Shown here piece by piece: positions 23,726 to 32,037 of a DNA stretch of 46,657 nt (position 1 is its first letter; each line of letters starts with the position of its first letter). Source of the stretch: Pseudomonadota bacterium (GTDB lineage: Bacteria > Desulfobacterota > SM23-61); assembly GCA_018819135.1 (NCBI GenBank), contig JAHJQK010000019.1:1-46657 (forward strand), written 5' to 3'. The notes under the pieces are model-generated. The model saw only the letters and a list, made by a program, of their open reading frames with translations. It was not told where the DNA came from and did no database searches. The position numbers were made by a program, and so were the translations under genes.

Positions 23726-25645
23726 GTGGGGCACTTTGAAAGGTTATTCCAGACAGGGGAAATAGGCTCCTTGAAATTGGCCAATCGGGTGATCATGGCT
23801 CCCATGGTCACTCATTATGCCCAGGAGGGGGCCGTTACCGAAAGAATGATCGCCTACTATGCGGAGCGGGCTTTGGGAGGGGCCGGACTTTTGGTGCTGG
23901 AGGCGACCTACCCGCGTACCATAGGCCATCCGGGTCGGGTGCACATATGGAGCGATGCATTTATTCCGGGGTTGAAGAAATTGACGGAAGAGGTCCATCG
24001 CTGCGGGGGGAAAATAGCCATCGAAATCAATCCCAGCCGGGGGAGAGTTGATGAAGCCGACCCGGTTTCAGCCTCCAATGTTCCCCATCCTTTCACGGGA
24101 AAAATCCCTCGGGCGCTAAGCCTGGCAGAAATCAAAGAGCTCGAAGAAGACTTCGGTGGCAGTGTAGTAAGGGCGCGAGAAGCGGGATTCGATGCAGTCA
24201 TGATTCATGGGGGTACGGGTTACCTCATCAGTGAATTTCTCTCTCCCCGAATTAACCTCAGGGGTGATATTTACGGCGGGGATATTCAGGGACGGGCACG
24301 CCTGGCTGTCGAGATGGTTCTCGAAGCCAAAACGAAGGGGGGAAAGGATTTTCCAGTGATTTTTAGGCTGGCAGCCAGCGAAAGATTGGAGGGGAGCATT
24401 TCCCTGGACGATGTTTTCGAAACCTGCCGGCTGGTCTTCGAGGCTGGGGCTGACGCCGTGGACGTGGTTTCTGGAGTTGCCGAGACCATGGAATGGGTCG
24501 TTCCCTCTTTGTATTTTCCTCTTGCCTGCAATGTTCCCCTTGCTGAGGAAATCAAAAAGAGAGTTCATCTTCCCATTTCGGTGGGCGGAAGGATCAATGA
24601 TCCTTTTTTGGCAGAAGAGATTTTGGAGAAAGGGAAAGCCGATTTTATCGTCTTAGGGCGGGCTCTTCTGGCTGACCCTTACTTTCCCCGTAAAACCAAG
24701 GAAGGAAGAGTTTCCGAAATCCGCAAGTGCCTGGGTTGCCTTCGATGTATAGAAAGTTTTTCGGCCCATTCATCCTTGGTCTGTGCGGTGAACCCAACCT
24801 TAGGAAAAGAAAGGGAGCCTAAGCCCCCAAGGGATACAAAGAAAAAAGTCCTGGTATTGGGTGGCGGGCCTGCGGGGTTACAAGCTGCGGTCACAGCTGC
24901 CGACAGAGGCCATGATGTCCTCCTACTGGAAAGAGGAAAAAAACTGGGCGGGCAAATAAATCTGGCTGCTGTTCCCCCCTACAAATCGGAATTAAGGCAT
25001 ATCATCGATTATCTTTCCAAACAGTTGGAAATCCATGGGGATAAAGTGAAGGTGGTTTATGGTCAGAAACGGAATTGGGCTTCCATCGCCAAGTGGAAGC
25101 CCGATGCGATTATTGCGGCCACTGGCTCTGAGCCTTTCGTGCCGGATATCCCTGGAATAAAAACGGCTTTAAGAAGAAAGAAGGCAGTCACAAGTCGGGA
25201 TGTCTTATCCCAAAAAGCAAAAATCGGGAAGAAAGTAATCATCATGGGCGGAGGAATGATCGGCTGTGAAATCGTCGACTACCTGACGGAGAAAGGCCAT
25301 GAAGTGGTCATTATAGAAATCCTTTCCGATTTGGCGATGGATGCTTTTTCCCATATCCGCAAATGCCTTCTGAAACGCTTGGGGGAAAAGGGAATCCGGA
25401 CCTTTACCGCGGTTCAGGGGGAGAGAATCACCCCGGAAGGAGTTGAGATCGTTGACCGTTCCGGCCAAAAAATTCATTTGCACGCCGACCATATTATCCT
25501 GGCCGTAGGGTCGAAACCAAGCCCGGATTTATCGATTGAGGCAGAGATGGAGGAAGCCAAAATCTACAAGATTGGGGATTGTAAAGAAGCGCGAAAAATA
25601 CTCGAGGCAGTCCACGAAGGATATGAAGTGGCATTAAATCTCTGA
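23726..25645 (+). CDS. Old-yellow-enzyme/FAD NAD(P)H oxidoreductase (2,4-dienoyl-CoA reductase-like)
   Basis: A 639-residue enzyme with three parts. An FMN TIM barrel (about 1-330) shows RVIMAPMVTHYAQ, IHGGTGYLISEFLSPRIN and the phosphate loop FIVLGRALLADP. An iron-sulfur segment CLGCLRC with a later Cys in VCAVNP follows at about 334-355. The rest is an FAD/NAD(P) domain with VLGGGPAGLQAAV and IIMGGGMIGCEIVDYL. Such enzymes reduce enoyl or dienoyl double bonds, often of CoA esters. The start is a GTG at 23726, because a TAG lies just upstream in frame; GAGGGAA precedes it. It is the last intact gene of the cluster and probably provides its reductive step. Confidence 0.9.
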   Translation: MGHFERLFQTGEIGSLKLANRVIMAPMVTHYAQEGAVTERMIAYYAERALGGAGLLVLEATYPRTIGHPGRVHIWSDAFIPGLKKLTEEVHRCGGKIAIEINPSRGRVDEADPVSASNVPHPFTGKIPRALSLAEIKELEEDFGGSVVRAREAGFDAVMIHGGTGYLISEFLSPRINLRGDIYGGDIQGRARLAVEMVLEAKTKGGKDFPVIFRLAASERLEGSISLDDVFETCRLVFEAGADAVDVVSGVAETMEWVVPSLYFPLACNVPLAEEIKKRVHLPISVGGRINDPFLAEEILEKGKADFIVLGRALLADPYFPRKTKEGRVSEIRKCLGCLRCIESFSAHSSLVCAVNPTLGKEREPKPPRDTKKKVLVLGGGPAGLQAAVTAADRGHDVLLLERGKKLGGQINLAAVPPYKSELRHIIDYLSKQLEIHGDKVKVVYGQKRNWASIAKWKPDAIIAATGSEPFVPDIPGIKTALRRKKAVTSRDVLSQKAKIGKKVIIMGGGMIGCEIVDYLTEKGHEVVIIEILSDLAMDAFSHIRKCLLKRLGEKGIRTFTAVQGERITPEGVEIVDRSGQKIHLHADHIILAVGSKPSPDLSIEAEMEEAKIYKIGDCKEARKILEAVHEGYEVALNL

Positions 25646-25734
25646 AATCAGGGAAACACAAATCTTTTATATGGCAGGTCTTTTTATCACACTCTTTTTT
25701 ATCTCCCGCCAGACATCGAACATAATAAGCCTTC

Positions 25735-26084
25735 TTAGTTAAAAGCCGTTAAGGATTGCCCAGACTCACCGGTGATTGCCTCGATGGTATTTAAATCGAC
25801 CCCCAAGGGATTCAATACCATAATGGGCATGAATCCTCAGGTTTAATCCTCAGACTGCGGCTGAAGATCTGCAGCAATGGGATTCTAAGGTAGGGGGGAT
25901 AAATTGTGGCCGCAGCGATCCCACTGTTTACGATGTTTCCTAAGAAGGGATGGCCCATGAAGCAATGAAATAGATTTCTGGCGGTGGGCCAATCATAGAA
26001 GGGTGTTGTAGTACTAAGCCAGAGCATATCGCCAGGATGGCAGAAAAAGGGAGAAAACGGGGAGAGATAGAAGAAAGGATCTGA
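25735..26084 (+). pseudogene. Decayed homocysteine S-methyltransferase family gene
   Basis: The stretch has no intact frame but contains ordered fragments of a BHMT/MetH-N type methyltransferase. First comes a segment with SPVIASMVFKSTPKGF then NTIMGMNPQ, ending in a TAA near 25842. After a shift comes QTAAEDLQQWDSKVGGINCG with RSDPTVYDV, broken by TAA and TAG. Last is GGGPIIEGCCSTKPEHIARM, ending at the TGA 26082-26084. NCG and GCC are the zinc-ligand motifs of this family. At least one frameshift and two in-frame stops make it non-functional. It follows the reductase gene, so it may once have belonged to the cluster. Confidence 0.7.
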
Positions 26085-26149
26085 ATGATTTCAAACCATC
26101 GGCAATACATTAAAAGTAGGCAAAAGGCTTAAGGCAAAGGAGGAGAAGA

Positions 26150-26544
26150 ATGATTTTGGATCAATTTCGAGTCGATCATCAGGTTGCTGTGGTTACTGGA
26201 GGGTCAAGAGGGATCGGTCAGGCTATTGCTCTTGGTCTGGCTGAGGCGGGGGCTGACATCGTTGTGGTGAGTCGAACCCCCAATGGCGATGTGGAAAAGA
26301 AAATTACTTCAATGGGAAGGCGATACGTCCACTTGGCTGCCGATCTGACTCAACGAGAACAGACCCGCAATGTAATTCCAGCGGTTTTGGAAAAATGGGG
26401 GATGTAAATATTTTAATCAATAACTCAGGTATGGCCCGACATGCCCCGGCAGAGGATTTGTCCGAAAAGGACTGGGATGCGACTCTGGAGATTAATTTAA
26501 CCGCCCCCTTTATCCGGTTGGCGTTAGAAAGAAAGAGGAGGAAG
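26150..26544 (+). pseudogene. Frameshifted and truncated short-chain dehydrogenase (SDR)
   Basis: Bases 26150-26407 encode an SDR N-terminus with VAVVTGGSRGIGQAIALGLA (the TGxxxGxG nucleotide motif), stopping after EKWGM. Moving back one base at the run of five G at 26397-26401 restores EKWGDVNILINNSGMARH, the NNxG motif, and continues to INLTAPFIRLA. The SDR then ends abruptly, without the catalytic YxxxK half, and runs into the RidA start. A normal SDR is about 250 residues; only about 125 remain. The frameshift could be a sequencing error, but the missing C-terminal half cannot. Confidence 0.8.
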
Positions 26545-26967
26545 ATGGCCATGGCCCATATTCGACTGCGGAAATTCAACACGAAAGATATGTATCCCGA
26601 TCAGAAGCTGGATAATGATTTGTGCATGGTCGTACGAGCGGGAAATATTGTATATCTGCGAGGTCAGACGGGGATGGACCTTAATGGCAGAATCGTTGGC
26701 CTCGGGGATCCATCGGCCCAGACTGAAAATGCAATGAAGAATGTGAAAATTTTATTGGAAGAGGCGGGAGCCAAACTCGAGCATATCTGTAAAATCACGG
26801 TTTACCTTACGGACCGAGCCTATCGCGAGCCCGTCTATCGAGTAATCGGCAAGTGGCTGAAAGGTGTCTATCCGGTCTCTACCGGCCTCATTGTGCAGGG
26901 GTTGGCCAAACCCGAGCTGCTCATGGAAATCGATGTGGACGCGGTCATCCCCGAGGGTGAAGGGTAA
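26545..26967 (+). CDS. RidA/YjgF family protein
   Basis: A 140-residue RidA-like protein, a family that hydrolyses reactive enamine/imine intermediates or has related roles. It contains YLRGQTGMDLNGRIVGLGD, QTENAMKNVKILLEEAGAKL with ITVYLTDRAYREPVYRV following, and the C-terminal LMEIDVDAVIPE. RidA members with deaminase activity have an arginine near IEID; here the late segment reads LAKPELLMEID without it, so another activity is likely. AGGAGG at 26536-26541 serves ATG 26545 or 26551, which shows that it is translated independently of the SDR remnant whose frame runs into it. It is followed closely by DUF1028. Confidence 0.88.
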   Translation: MAMAHIRLRKFNTKDMYPDQKLDNDLCMVVRAGNIVYLRGQTGMDLNGRIVGLGDPSAQTENAMKNVKILLEEAGAKLEHICKITVYLTDRAYREPVYRVIGKWLKGVYPVSTGLIVQGLAKPELLMEIDVDAVIPEGEG

Positions 26968-26988
26968 AGCCTGTAAGGAGAGACGATC

Positions 26989-27681
26989 ATGACCTTTTCC
27001 ATTGTGGGGCAGTGTGCTCATTCAGGAATGTTGGGCATTGCCATCACCACTTCCAGTATTTGCGTCGCCAGCCGTTGCTCTTGGGCCCGAGCGGGTGTGG
27101 GAGCGGTAGCAACCCAAAACTTTACGGATCCCCGTCTGGGAGTGCGGGGCCTGGGCCTGTTAGCGGAGGGTTTAAAGGCTACCGAAGTGATGGCCCGATT
27201 GATCGAGGAAAGTGAATTTCCGGAGTACCGCCAGCTTGCGGTCATCGATCGCCATGGTCAGACTTCTTATCACTCTGGGAATAAAGCGCTGGGCATCCAT
27301 GGTGCGGCTTCCGGAGATCATTGCCTCGCTGCCGGCAATTTGCTATCCAGCAAAGAAGTCCCACGAGCGATGGTCTCCGCCTTCATGGCCCTTTCTCCTG
27401 CCGAACACCTGGCAGAACGTCTGCTGCGAGCCCTGGAAGGTGGCTTGGCCGCAGGCGGGGAAATCTACCCGCTAAGGTCAGCCGGGCTCCTGGTTGTTGA
27501 CACTCAGCCCTGGCCGCTGGTCGACCTCCGGGTGGACTGGCATGAAAGTCCTGTCACCGCCCTGGGCGAGCTGTGGAGGCGGTATGAACCGGAAATGAAA
27601 ACCTTTCTTCTTTGGGCCCTTGATCCTGACCAAGCCCCCCCTTTTCCCTTGCCTGGGAACGATAAAAGAAATGAGAGATGA
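26989..27681 (+). CDS. DUF1028 family protein (Ntn-hydrolase-like)
   Basis: A 230-residue protein starting MTFSIVGQCAHSGMLGIAITT, with VGAVATQNFTDPRLGVRGLGLL and QTSYHSGNKALGIHGAASGDHCLAAGN-type segments, as in DUF1028. The family resembles N-terminal nucleophile hydrolases, but the reaction is not established. AAGGAGAGA lies 6 bases before the ATG. It lies 21 bases after the RidA gene; the two families often occur together, which suggests a shared amide or imine substrate. The last 25 residues are proline- and charge-rich. Confidence 0.85.
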   Translation: MTFSIVGQCAHSGMLGIAITTSSICVASRCSWARAGVGAVATQNFTDPRLGVRGLGLLAEGLKATEVMARLIEESEFPEYRQLAVIDRHGQTSYHSGNKALGIHGAASGDHCLAAGNLLSSKEVPRAMVSAFMALSPAEHLAERLLRALEGGLAAGGEIYPLRSAGLLVVDTQPWPLVDLRVDWHESPVTALGELWRRYEPEMKTFLLWALDPDQAPPFPLPGNDKRNER

Positions 27682-27724
27682 TTCTTTTTTTATATCCTTC
27701 CCAATCCTGGATTTTACCCTTTCG

Positions 27725-28370
27725 CTAAAACGGTGGATTCACGGTCATGAAAGTAAAGACGTCCATCTCGTTGGTCTCGGCCTTCGTTTTTTCCCCGTTG
27801 ATTACCCGGATCATCTGATCAATCATTTCCTCTCGCATCTCTTCCAGCGACTTGCCCTCTATAAGGCTGCCGGCGTTGACATCCATATCACCCTTCATCG
27901 CCTCATAAATCCTGGAGTTGCTGGCTACCTTGATCACCGGTACCGCAGGGAAGCCTGCCGGGGTTCCGCGGCCGGTTGAGAAGAACATGATTTGGGAACC
28001 GCTGGCCGCCAAACCGGCCATGGAATCCGCATCATAGCCGGGCCCGTCCTGCAGGATCAGCCCTTTCTCCGTGGGCCACTCTCCATAATCGACGACCTGG
28101 TTGATGATGGTCGAGCCCCCCTTGAAGATACAGCCCATAGATTTTTCCGCGATCGTACTCATGCCTCCATCCATATTCCCGGGTGAAATAACCCAGCTGG
28201 CCAGATGGCCCATAATATCCTGGGTCCTTTGCTCGGCCTGCTGGATCATCTGTTCAATCTTGTTGGCAATTTCTTCATTTTTGGCTCGTCTTGCCAGTAC
28301 ATGGGCAGTCCCGATCATCTCGGTATTTTCCCCAAAAATAACCGTGGCTCTTTCATCCTGCCTCCTTAAA
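27725..28370 (-). pseudogene. 5'-truncated UxaA-family (altronate/galactarate dehydratase-like) gene
   Basis: The remaining frame carries the C-terminal half of an UxaA hydro-lyase: upstream of the first ATG at 28318 the same frame reads RATVIFGENTEMIGTAHVL, then SPGNMDGGMSTIAEKSMG, VVDYGEWPTEKGLILQDGPG, FSTGRGTPAGFPAVPVIKV and DMDVNAGSLIEG. Full C-terminal domains are about 390 residues; roughly the first 180 are absent. The break is near 28370, just before a tandem pair of palindromic repeats, and upstream in-frame sequence soon meets a TAA. UxaA enzymes dehydrate sugar acids with an iron centre. The remnant is convergent with DUF1028. Confidence 0.75.
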
Positions 28371-28424
28371 AACGCATAGCGCTGCGCGCACAGAGCATGG
28401 CGTTAAAAACTTGAAAAATACAAC

Positions 28425-28548
28425 TTGATTGTATAGGAATTTCCTTATTGGACACAGATGAACACAGATTTTCAGGATATTAAATGCAAAAAATACAGAA
28501 AATGTTTATCTGCGTTTATCCGTGGGAATCTGTGTCCAAATTAATTTA
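28425..28548. repeat. Palindromic intergenic repeat, GTATAGGAATTTCC family, copy 1
   Basis: It starts with ttgattgtataggaatttcc, then has an arm ggacacagatgaacacag and, after a 50-base AT-rich loop, a complementary arm ending gggaatctgtgtcc and attaatttaa. It is the most diverged of three copies in the window and lies in tandem with copy 2, next to the broken UxaA gene. About 120 bases long. Confidence 0.8.
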
Positions 28549-28662
28549 ATTGTATAGGAAATTCCTTTTTGGACACGGATATACACAGATTATCAGGATA
28601 AACTAAAAAGAAAATAATTATCTGTGGTTATCTGCGAAAATCTGCGTCCTATTAAATTTAAA
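28541..28662. repeat. Palindromic intergenic repeat, GTATAGGAATTTCC family, copy 2
   Basis: It has attgtataggaaattccttt, then ggacacggatatacacag and attatcaggataaactaaaa, an AT-rich centre and the arm atctgcgaaaatctgcgtcc followed by tattaaattta. It is almost identical to copy 3 at 37101-37220, differing at only a handful of positions over 115 bases. No coding capacity. Confidence 0.85.
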
Positions 28663-28696
28663 CCGCTCTTCCGCCATGCGCCATGCGTTTGGGGTC

Positions 28697-29932
28697 TTAT
28701 TTCTTCAGGTACATCATGGTCCCGTCTTGAACTACGGCCACCTTGGCCTCGCCGGGAAAATCTTTTTCCAAAATGGCCAGAACCTCCGGCCAAGTTTTAA
28801 CGAAAATAGCGTCATCGCTATGGCTTACCAAGTCGAGGCCCGTCCGGTCTGGGTAGGGAGCCATGACGATTAGTTTCCTCATAAGCCTTTGTAGAAAACC
28901 CTTAGCCCGGGGGGTATAATGGCGGCCGCCGTATTCAGTCCCCCAGGCCCGCATCACATAATGAGGAACTTGCCCTTCAGGAGCATCGGAGATCAAAACC
29001 GCGACTGCCTCCTTCGGCTTCAAGAGCATCAAAGAGAAGAAAAGGGCGATGGCTGATTCATTGGCCTTGGCATAGGCATTACAGATGGCTAGGTCATAGC
29101 CGCTGGCGTGGGGAACTCCATAGTGCTCCTGGCCCTCTTCCGCACCGGCACCGTGAGTGGTCTGGAAAGGTCCGGCGTACAGGTTGGTAATCTGTCCCCG
29201 GCGGTTGACCAGACAATCAACCTTAAAATTTAATGCCACTGCATCCCCCGCCGCATCGCACTCGGCACGCATGATGTTATTTTCAAAATTACCCAGGCCG
29301 GTGCGCCCTTTGTCTCTGTAGAGCTGATTGTGAAATTGATTAATCGTTTCGATTCCTGCCACCCCAGGAAGAACGATTTTGGCCCCTCCCCCGAACCCTA
29401 CGTGGACATGGGGAGTGATACATCCAATCCCGATTTTCAGGTCGCAAGCCATAAACTCCCGATTGAACCAGAGTTCCACCCCTGTCGGAGTCCTTCCTAT
29501 CCGGATGATATTCTGAAAAGGATCGTGGTTGTAGACGGCATAATTCTCCACGATCTCTTCTCCCAATTTCTTGCGGGCATTGATCATATCATGGGCTCCG
29601 TGAGCGCCCAGCGCCCACAGGAAGCGAATTTGGTCTTTTTTCATTCCGGCCTTATGGAGTGATGCTAAGATATAAGGAGCAACGTCTTTGACCGGGGTCG
29701 GACGGGTCATGTCGTCAAAGACGATAACTGCTTGTTTCTTTCCCCTGGCCATTTCCTCAAGGGCAGGCCCGGAGAGAGGGTGATGGATCTTTTCTCTGAT
29801 TTGCTCTCCGGTGAGGCCGGCCTTCTCGAACCCGGGCGGATTAAGATTGTCTACCTGCCAGTGGTCCGGGAACGTTAATTCCCACTCTTTATTTTCGTAC
29901 CACAGCCTGGAAGGGATGGAGATTTTTTTCAT
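28697..29932 (-). CDS. LarA-family nickel-dependent racemase homologue 2
   Basis: A 411-residue LarA-like protein, last gene of the lut operon. The residues matching Lactobacillus LarA are present: Asp74 and Arg77 in DDMTRPT, His111 in LGAHGAH, His175 and the pincer lysine Lys185 in ITPHVHVGFGGGAKIVLPG, and His201 in NQFHNQ. It begins 6 bases after the lutC stop, with only a weak ribosome binding site, so translation is probably coupled. With LutABC, the simplest reading is that it converts D-lactate, or another D-2-hydroxy acid, to the L form for oxidation. It differs clearly from homologue 1 at 2084, so a different substrate is likely. Confidence 0.87.
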   Translation of the reverse strand: MKKISIPSRLWYENKEWELTFPDHWQVDNLNPPGFEKAGLTGEQIREKIHHPLSGPALEEMARGKKQAVIVFDDMTRPTPVKDVAPYILASLHKAGMKKDQIRFLWALGAHGAHDMINARKKLGEEIVENYAVYNHDPFQNIIRIGRTPTGVELWFNREFMACDLKIGIGCITPHVHVGFGGGAKIVLPGVAGIETINQFHNQLYRDKGRTGLGNFENNIMRAECDAAGDAVALNFKVDCLVNRRGQITNLYAGPFQTTHGAGAEEGQEHYGVPHASGYDLAICNAYAKANESAIALFFSLMLLKPKEAVAVLISDAPEGQVPHYVMRAWGTEYGGRHYTPRAKGFLQRLMRKLIVMAPYPDRTGLDLVSHSDDAIFVKTWPEVLAILEKDFPGEAKVAVVQDGTMMYLKK

Positions 29933-29938
29933 CCTTTA

Positions 29939-30613
29939 TTATCCGACCAGAATTACGATCACTTTCCTCGGCCCGTGCATTCCTTTGAAGAGGACGCCTT
30001 GAATATCACCCGTCATGCTCGGCCCGGTAATAAATATGAATTGGCTGGGGAAGGTTTGGGGGTTGTCGAATACTCGATCCACCACTCGCTCATAGATCGG
30101 ATTCATCCTCTCCACCGGAACGATGGCGATGTGCAGAATCGGGGCCAGGGACACAAGCCGGGCTTGATCTTTGTTGTGAATGAGGCCGAGAGTTCCGGAC
30201 TCGGCTACGGCAAAATCGGCTCCGGTGATTCCGGCTTGGACTTCGTTGAAAACCGCATCCCTAAAAGATTCCCGATGCGGAAAATCTTTGGGGGTCATGA
30301 TGATCACATCATATTTTTTCCCCCATGCCGGCAGGTCCAGCGCGGCTACAACATCATCCGTTGAGACCATCACCTTTTTCAGGCCTTCGGCTCTGGCGAT
30401 TTCAGCCAGCTTTTCCAAGGCTTCCTGGTTATTCGGCACCCGATAAACGATCCCGGTTTCCTCCACGAGGCGCTCGGTGAATCTATGGATCATCTCTTCT
30501 TGGGTCATAGCAAGCTCACTCAAGAGAGGTATTTCCGGTCGCGGGGATACGGATTGCTTCGGAGCGGCTTTCAATTTTTGGAGTATCTCTTCGCGGGCAC
30601 TGGGTTGTTGCAT
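29939..30613 (-). CDS. lutC: LutC-like LUD-domain protein
   Basis: A 224-residue LUD (lactate utilisation) protein, one of three subunits of the LutABC L-lactate dehydrogenase complex. It contains SAREEILQKLKAA at the N-terminus, ALDLPAWGKKYDVIIMTP, GITGADFAVAESGTLGLIHN and a late FITGPSMTGDIQGVLFKGMHGP, all typical of LutC. The ATG at 30613 has GGAAAG upstream; a GTG at 30631 is possible. Its start overlaps the end of lutB by about 40 bases. Cytosolic, with no metal-cluster cysteines of its own. Confidence 0.9.
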   Translation of the reverse strand: MQQPSAREEILQKLKAAPKQSVSPRPEIPLLSELAMTQEEMIHRFTERLVEETGIVYRVPNNQEALEKLAEIARAEGLKKVMVSTDDVVAALDLPAWGKKYDVIIMTPKDFPHRESFRDAVFNEVQAGITGADFAVAESGTLGLIHNKDQARLVSLAPILHIAIVPVERMNPIYERVVDRVFDNPQTFPSQFIFITGPSMTGDIQGVLFKGMHGPRKVIVILVG

Positions 30614-32037
30614 TTTTTCATTTCTTTCCACCGGTCATGGAAAGTTTTTTCGGCCATGGCCGGTAAGTCTCTGGTGCGGAACCATCCATGGAAAGGTCCC
30701 TTCATTTTGCTGATTACCCCCTCATGAGCATCTTTATTAATAAGGGGGCGAACCATGCGGATCCCCAGGTTCCAAAGCCAGGCCCGGGTTACCGCCGAAC
30801 CCCAGGCTTGGAAAAAACGCTCTTCTGAACCGGAACGTTTTTTCCCTCGCCAATAAGGGTCACCCAGCACGTCTCTGGCCCGGTAATATAGGAACATGCT
30901 GGGATGGTTAATCCCTACGGGACACACGCTCTTGCATGCCCCACAAAGGGTGGTGGTCCGGTAGAGGTCCTGGGTCCGGTCCAATCCTAAAAGCAATGGA
31001 TTGAGGACCTGTCCCATGGGACCGGAATAAGCCCATCCATAAGCATATCCACCGATTTGCCCGTAAACCGGGCAAATGTTCAAACAGGCGGCGCAGCGGA
31101 TACAGCGCAGGGCATCCCGGGCTTTCAAGTCCTGATAAATCTTGGTCCGGCCGTTATCGATGATGACAATAAAAAGTTCTTCCGGCCCGTCTATTTCGTC
31201 TTTCTTCTTGGGACCGCTGTCCATAGATACATAGGCGGTGAGTTTCTGGCCGGTGCAATTCCGGCTCAGGAGCCTGATCAAATGCAGGGCATCCTTTATG
31301 GTGGGGACCACCTTTTCCAGGCTCATCACCGATACCTGGATTTTGGGGGAGGATTTGGTGAGGCGGATATTCCCTTCATTTTCCACGTTGATAATCGTTC
31401 CGGTGGCGGCAACGGCGATATTGACCCCGGTGATTCCCATCTGCACATGATGAAATTTGTCCCGAAGAAATAAGCGGGCCGCGTAGCCCAACTGGACCGG
31501 GTCCAAGGTTGGCTCCTTCAAGTTGGCTTTGGCCATAAAAAGGTCGCGCACTTCTTCCACCGGGACATTGATGGCCGGACCTACGATGTGGAAGGGGGGG
31601 CGATGTAATTGCTGAGCAATGAACTCGCCAAGATCGGTTTCCCAGGGTTCTACGCCGTTTTTATGCAAAACTTCATTAAGACCGGTTTCTTCGGTAACCA
31701 TGGATTTCCCTTTGGTTACATACTTGATCTCCCGTTCCTTGGCCAGATGCAGAATATAGGCATTCGCTTCTTTGGCGTCGCGGGCCCAAAAAACCTTGGC
31801 TCCGTTGGCGAGGGCGTTCTTTTCGAATTCTTCCAGAAGTTCCGGCAGCCGGGCCATCGCCTCCTGGCGGATGGCTGCCCCGTAGGCCTGAGCGGCATCA
31901 ATATCGGGAAAAGTACTGAGGCCAATATCCCGCTTCATATTCAGGACGGGGGGCATTAACTTCAGGAAGGCTCGGGAATGGGAGTTTTGCAATTCCCTTT
32001 TAACCGCGGCAGTAAATTGTTCGGTTTGAATTTCCAT
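30571..32037 (-). CDS. lutB: LutB-like iron-sulfur lactate utilisation protein
   Basis: A 488-residue protein with an N-terminal LUD domain (KYVTKGKSMVTEETGLNEVL, VQMGITGVNIAVAATGTIIN) and a C-terminal ferredoxin region with two clusters: CIRCAACLNICPVYG at about 313 and CGACKSVCPVGIN at about 369. This is the standard LutB layout and length. It passes electrons from lactate oxidation between LutC and LutA. Its ATG overlaps the lutA stop by one base (TAATG), so the two are coupled. The last 60 residues, rich in Lys, Arg and Trp, resemble the usual LutB tail. Confidence 0.93.
   Translation of the reverse strand: MEIQTEQFTAAVKRELQNSHSRAFLKLMPPVLNMKRDIGLSTFPDIDAAQAYGAAIRQEAMARLPELLEEFEKNALANGAKVFWARDAKEANAYILHLAKEREIKYVTKGKSMVTEETGLNEVLHKNGVEPWETDLGEFIAQQLHRPPFHIVGPAINVPVEEVRDLFMAKANLKEPTLDPVQLGYAARLFLRDKFHHVQMGITGVNIAVAATGTIINVENEGNIRLTKSSPKIQVSVMSLEKVVPTIKDALHLIRLLSRNCTGQKLTAYVSMDSGPKKKDEIDGPEELFIVIIDNGRTKIYQDLKARDALRCIRCAACLNICPVYGQIGGYAYGWAYSGPMGQVLNPLLLGLDRTQDLYRTTTLCGACKSVCPVGINHPSMFLYYRARDVLGDPYWRGKKRSGSEERFFQAWGSAVTRAWLWNLGIRMVRPLINKDAHEGVISKMKGPFHGWFRTRDLPAMAEKTFHDRWKEMKKCNNPVPAKRYSKN

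Noticed and set aside
25812-26027. 71-codon minus-strand gene in the gap after the reductase
   Set aside because: No motif or start signal; the plus strand carries ordered homocysteine methyltransferase fragments instead.
26395-26967. A natural SDR-RidA fusion protein
   Set aside because: The SDR part lacks its N-terminus in this frame and its catalytic half, and RidA has its own AGGAGG and ATG.
28425-28662. CRISPR array suggested by the tandem repeats
   Set aside because: The units are about 120 bp, internally palindromic and only two in tandem, with no spacers or cas genes.
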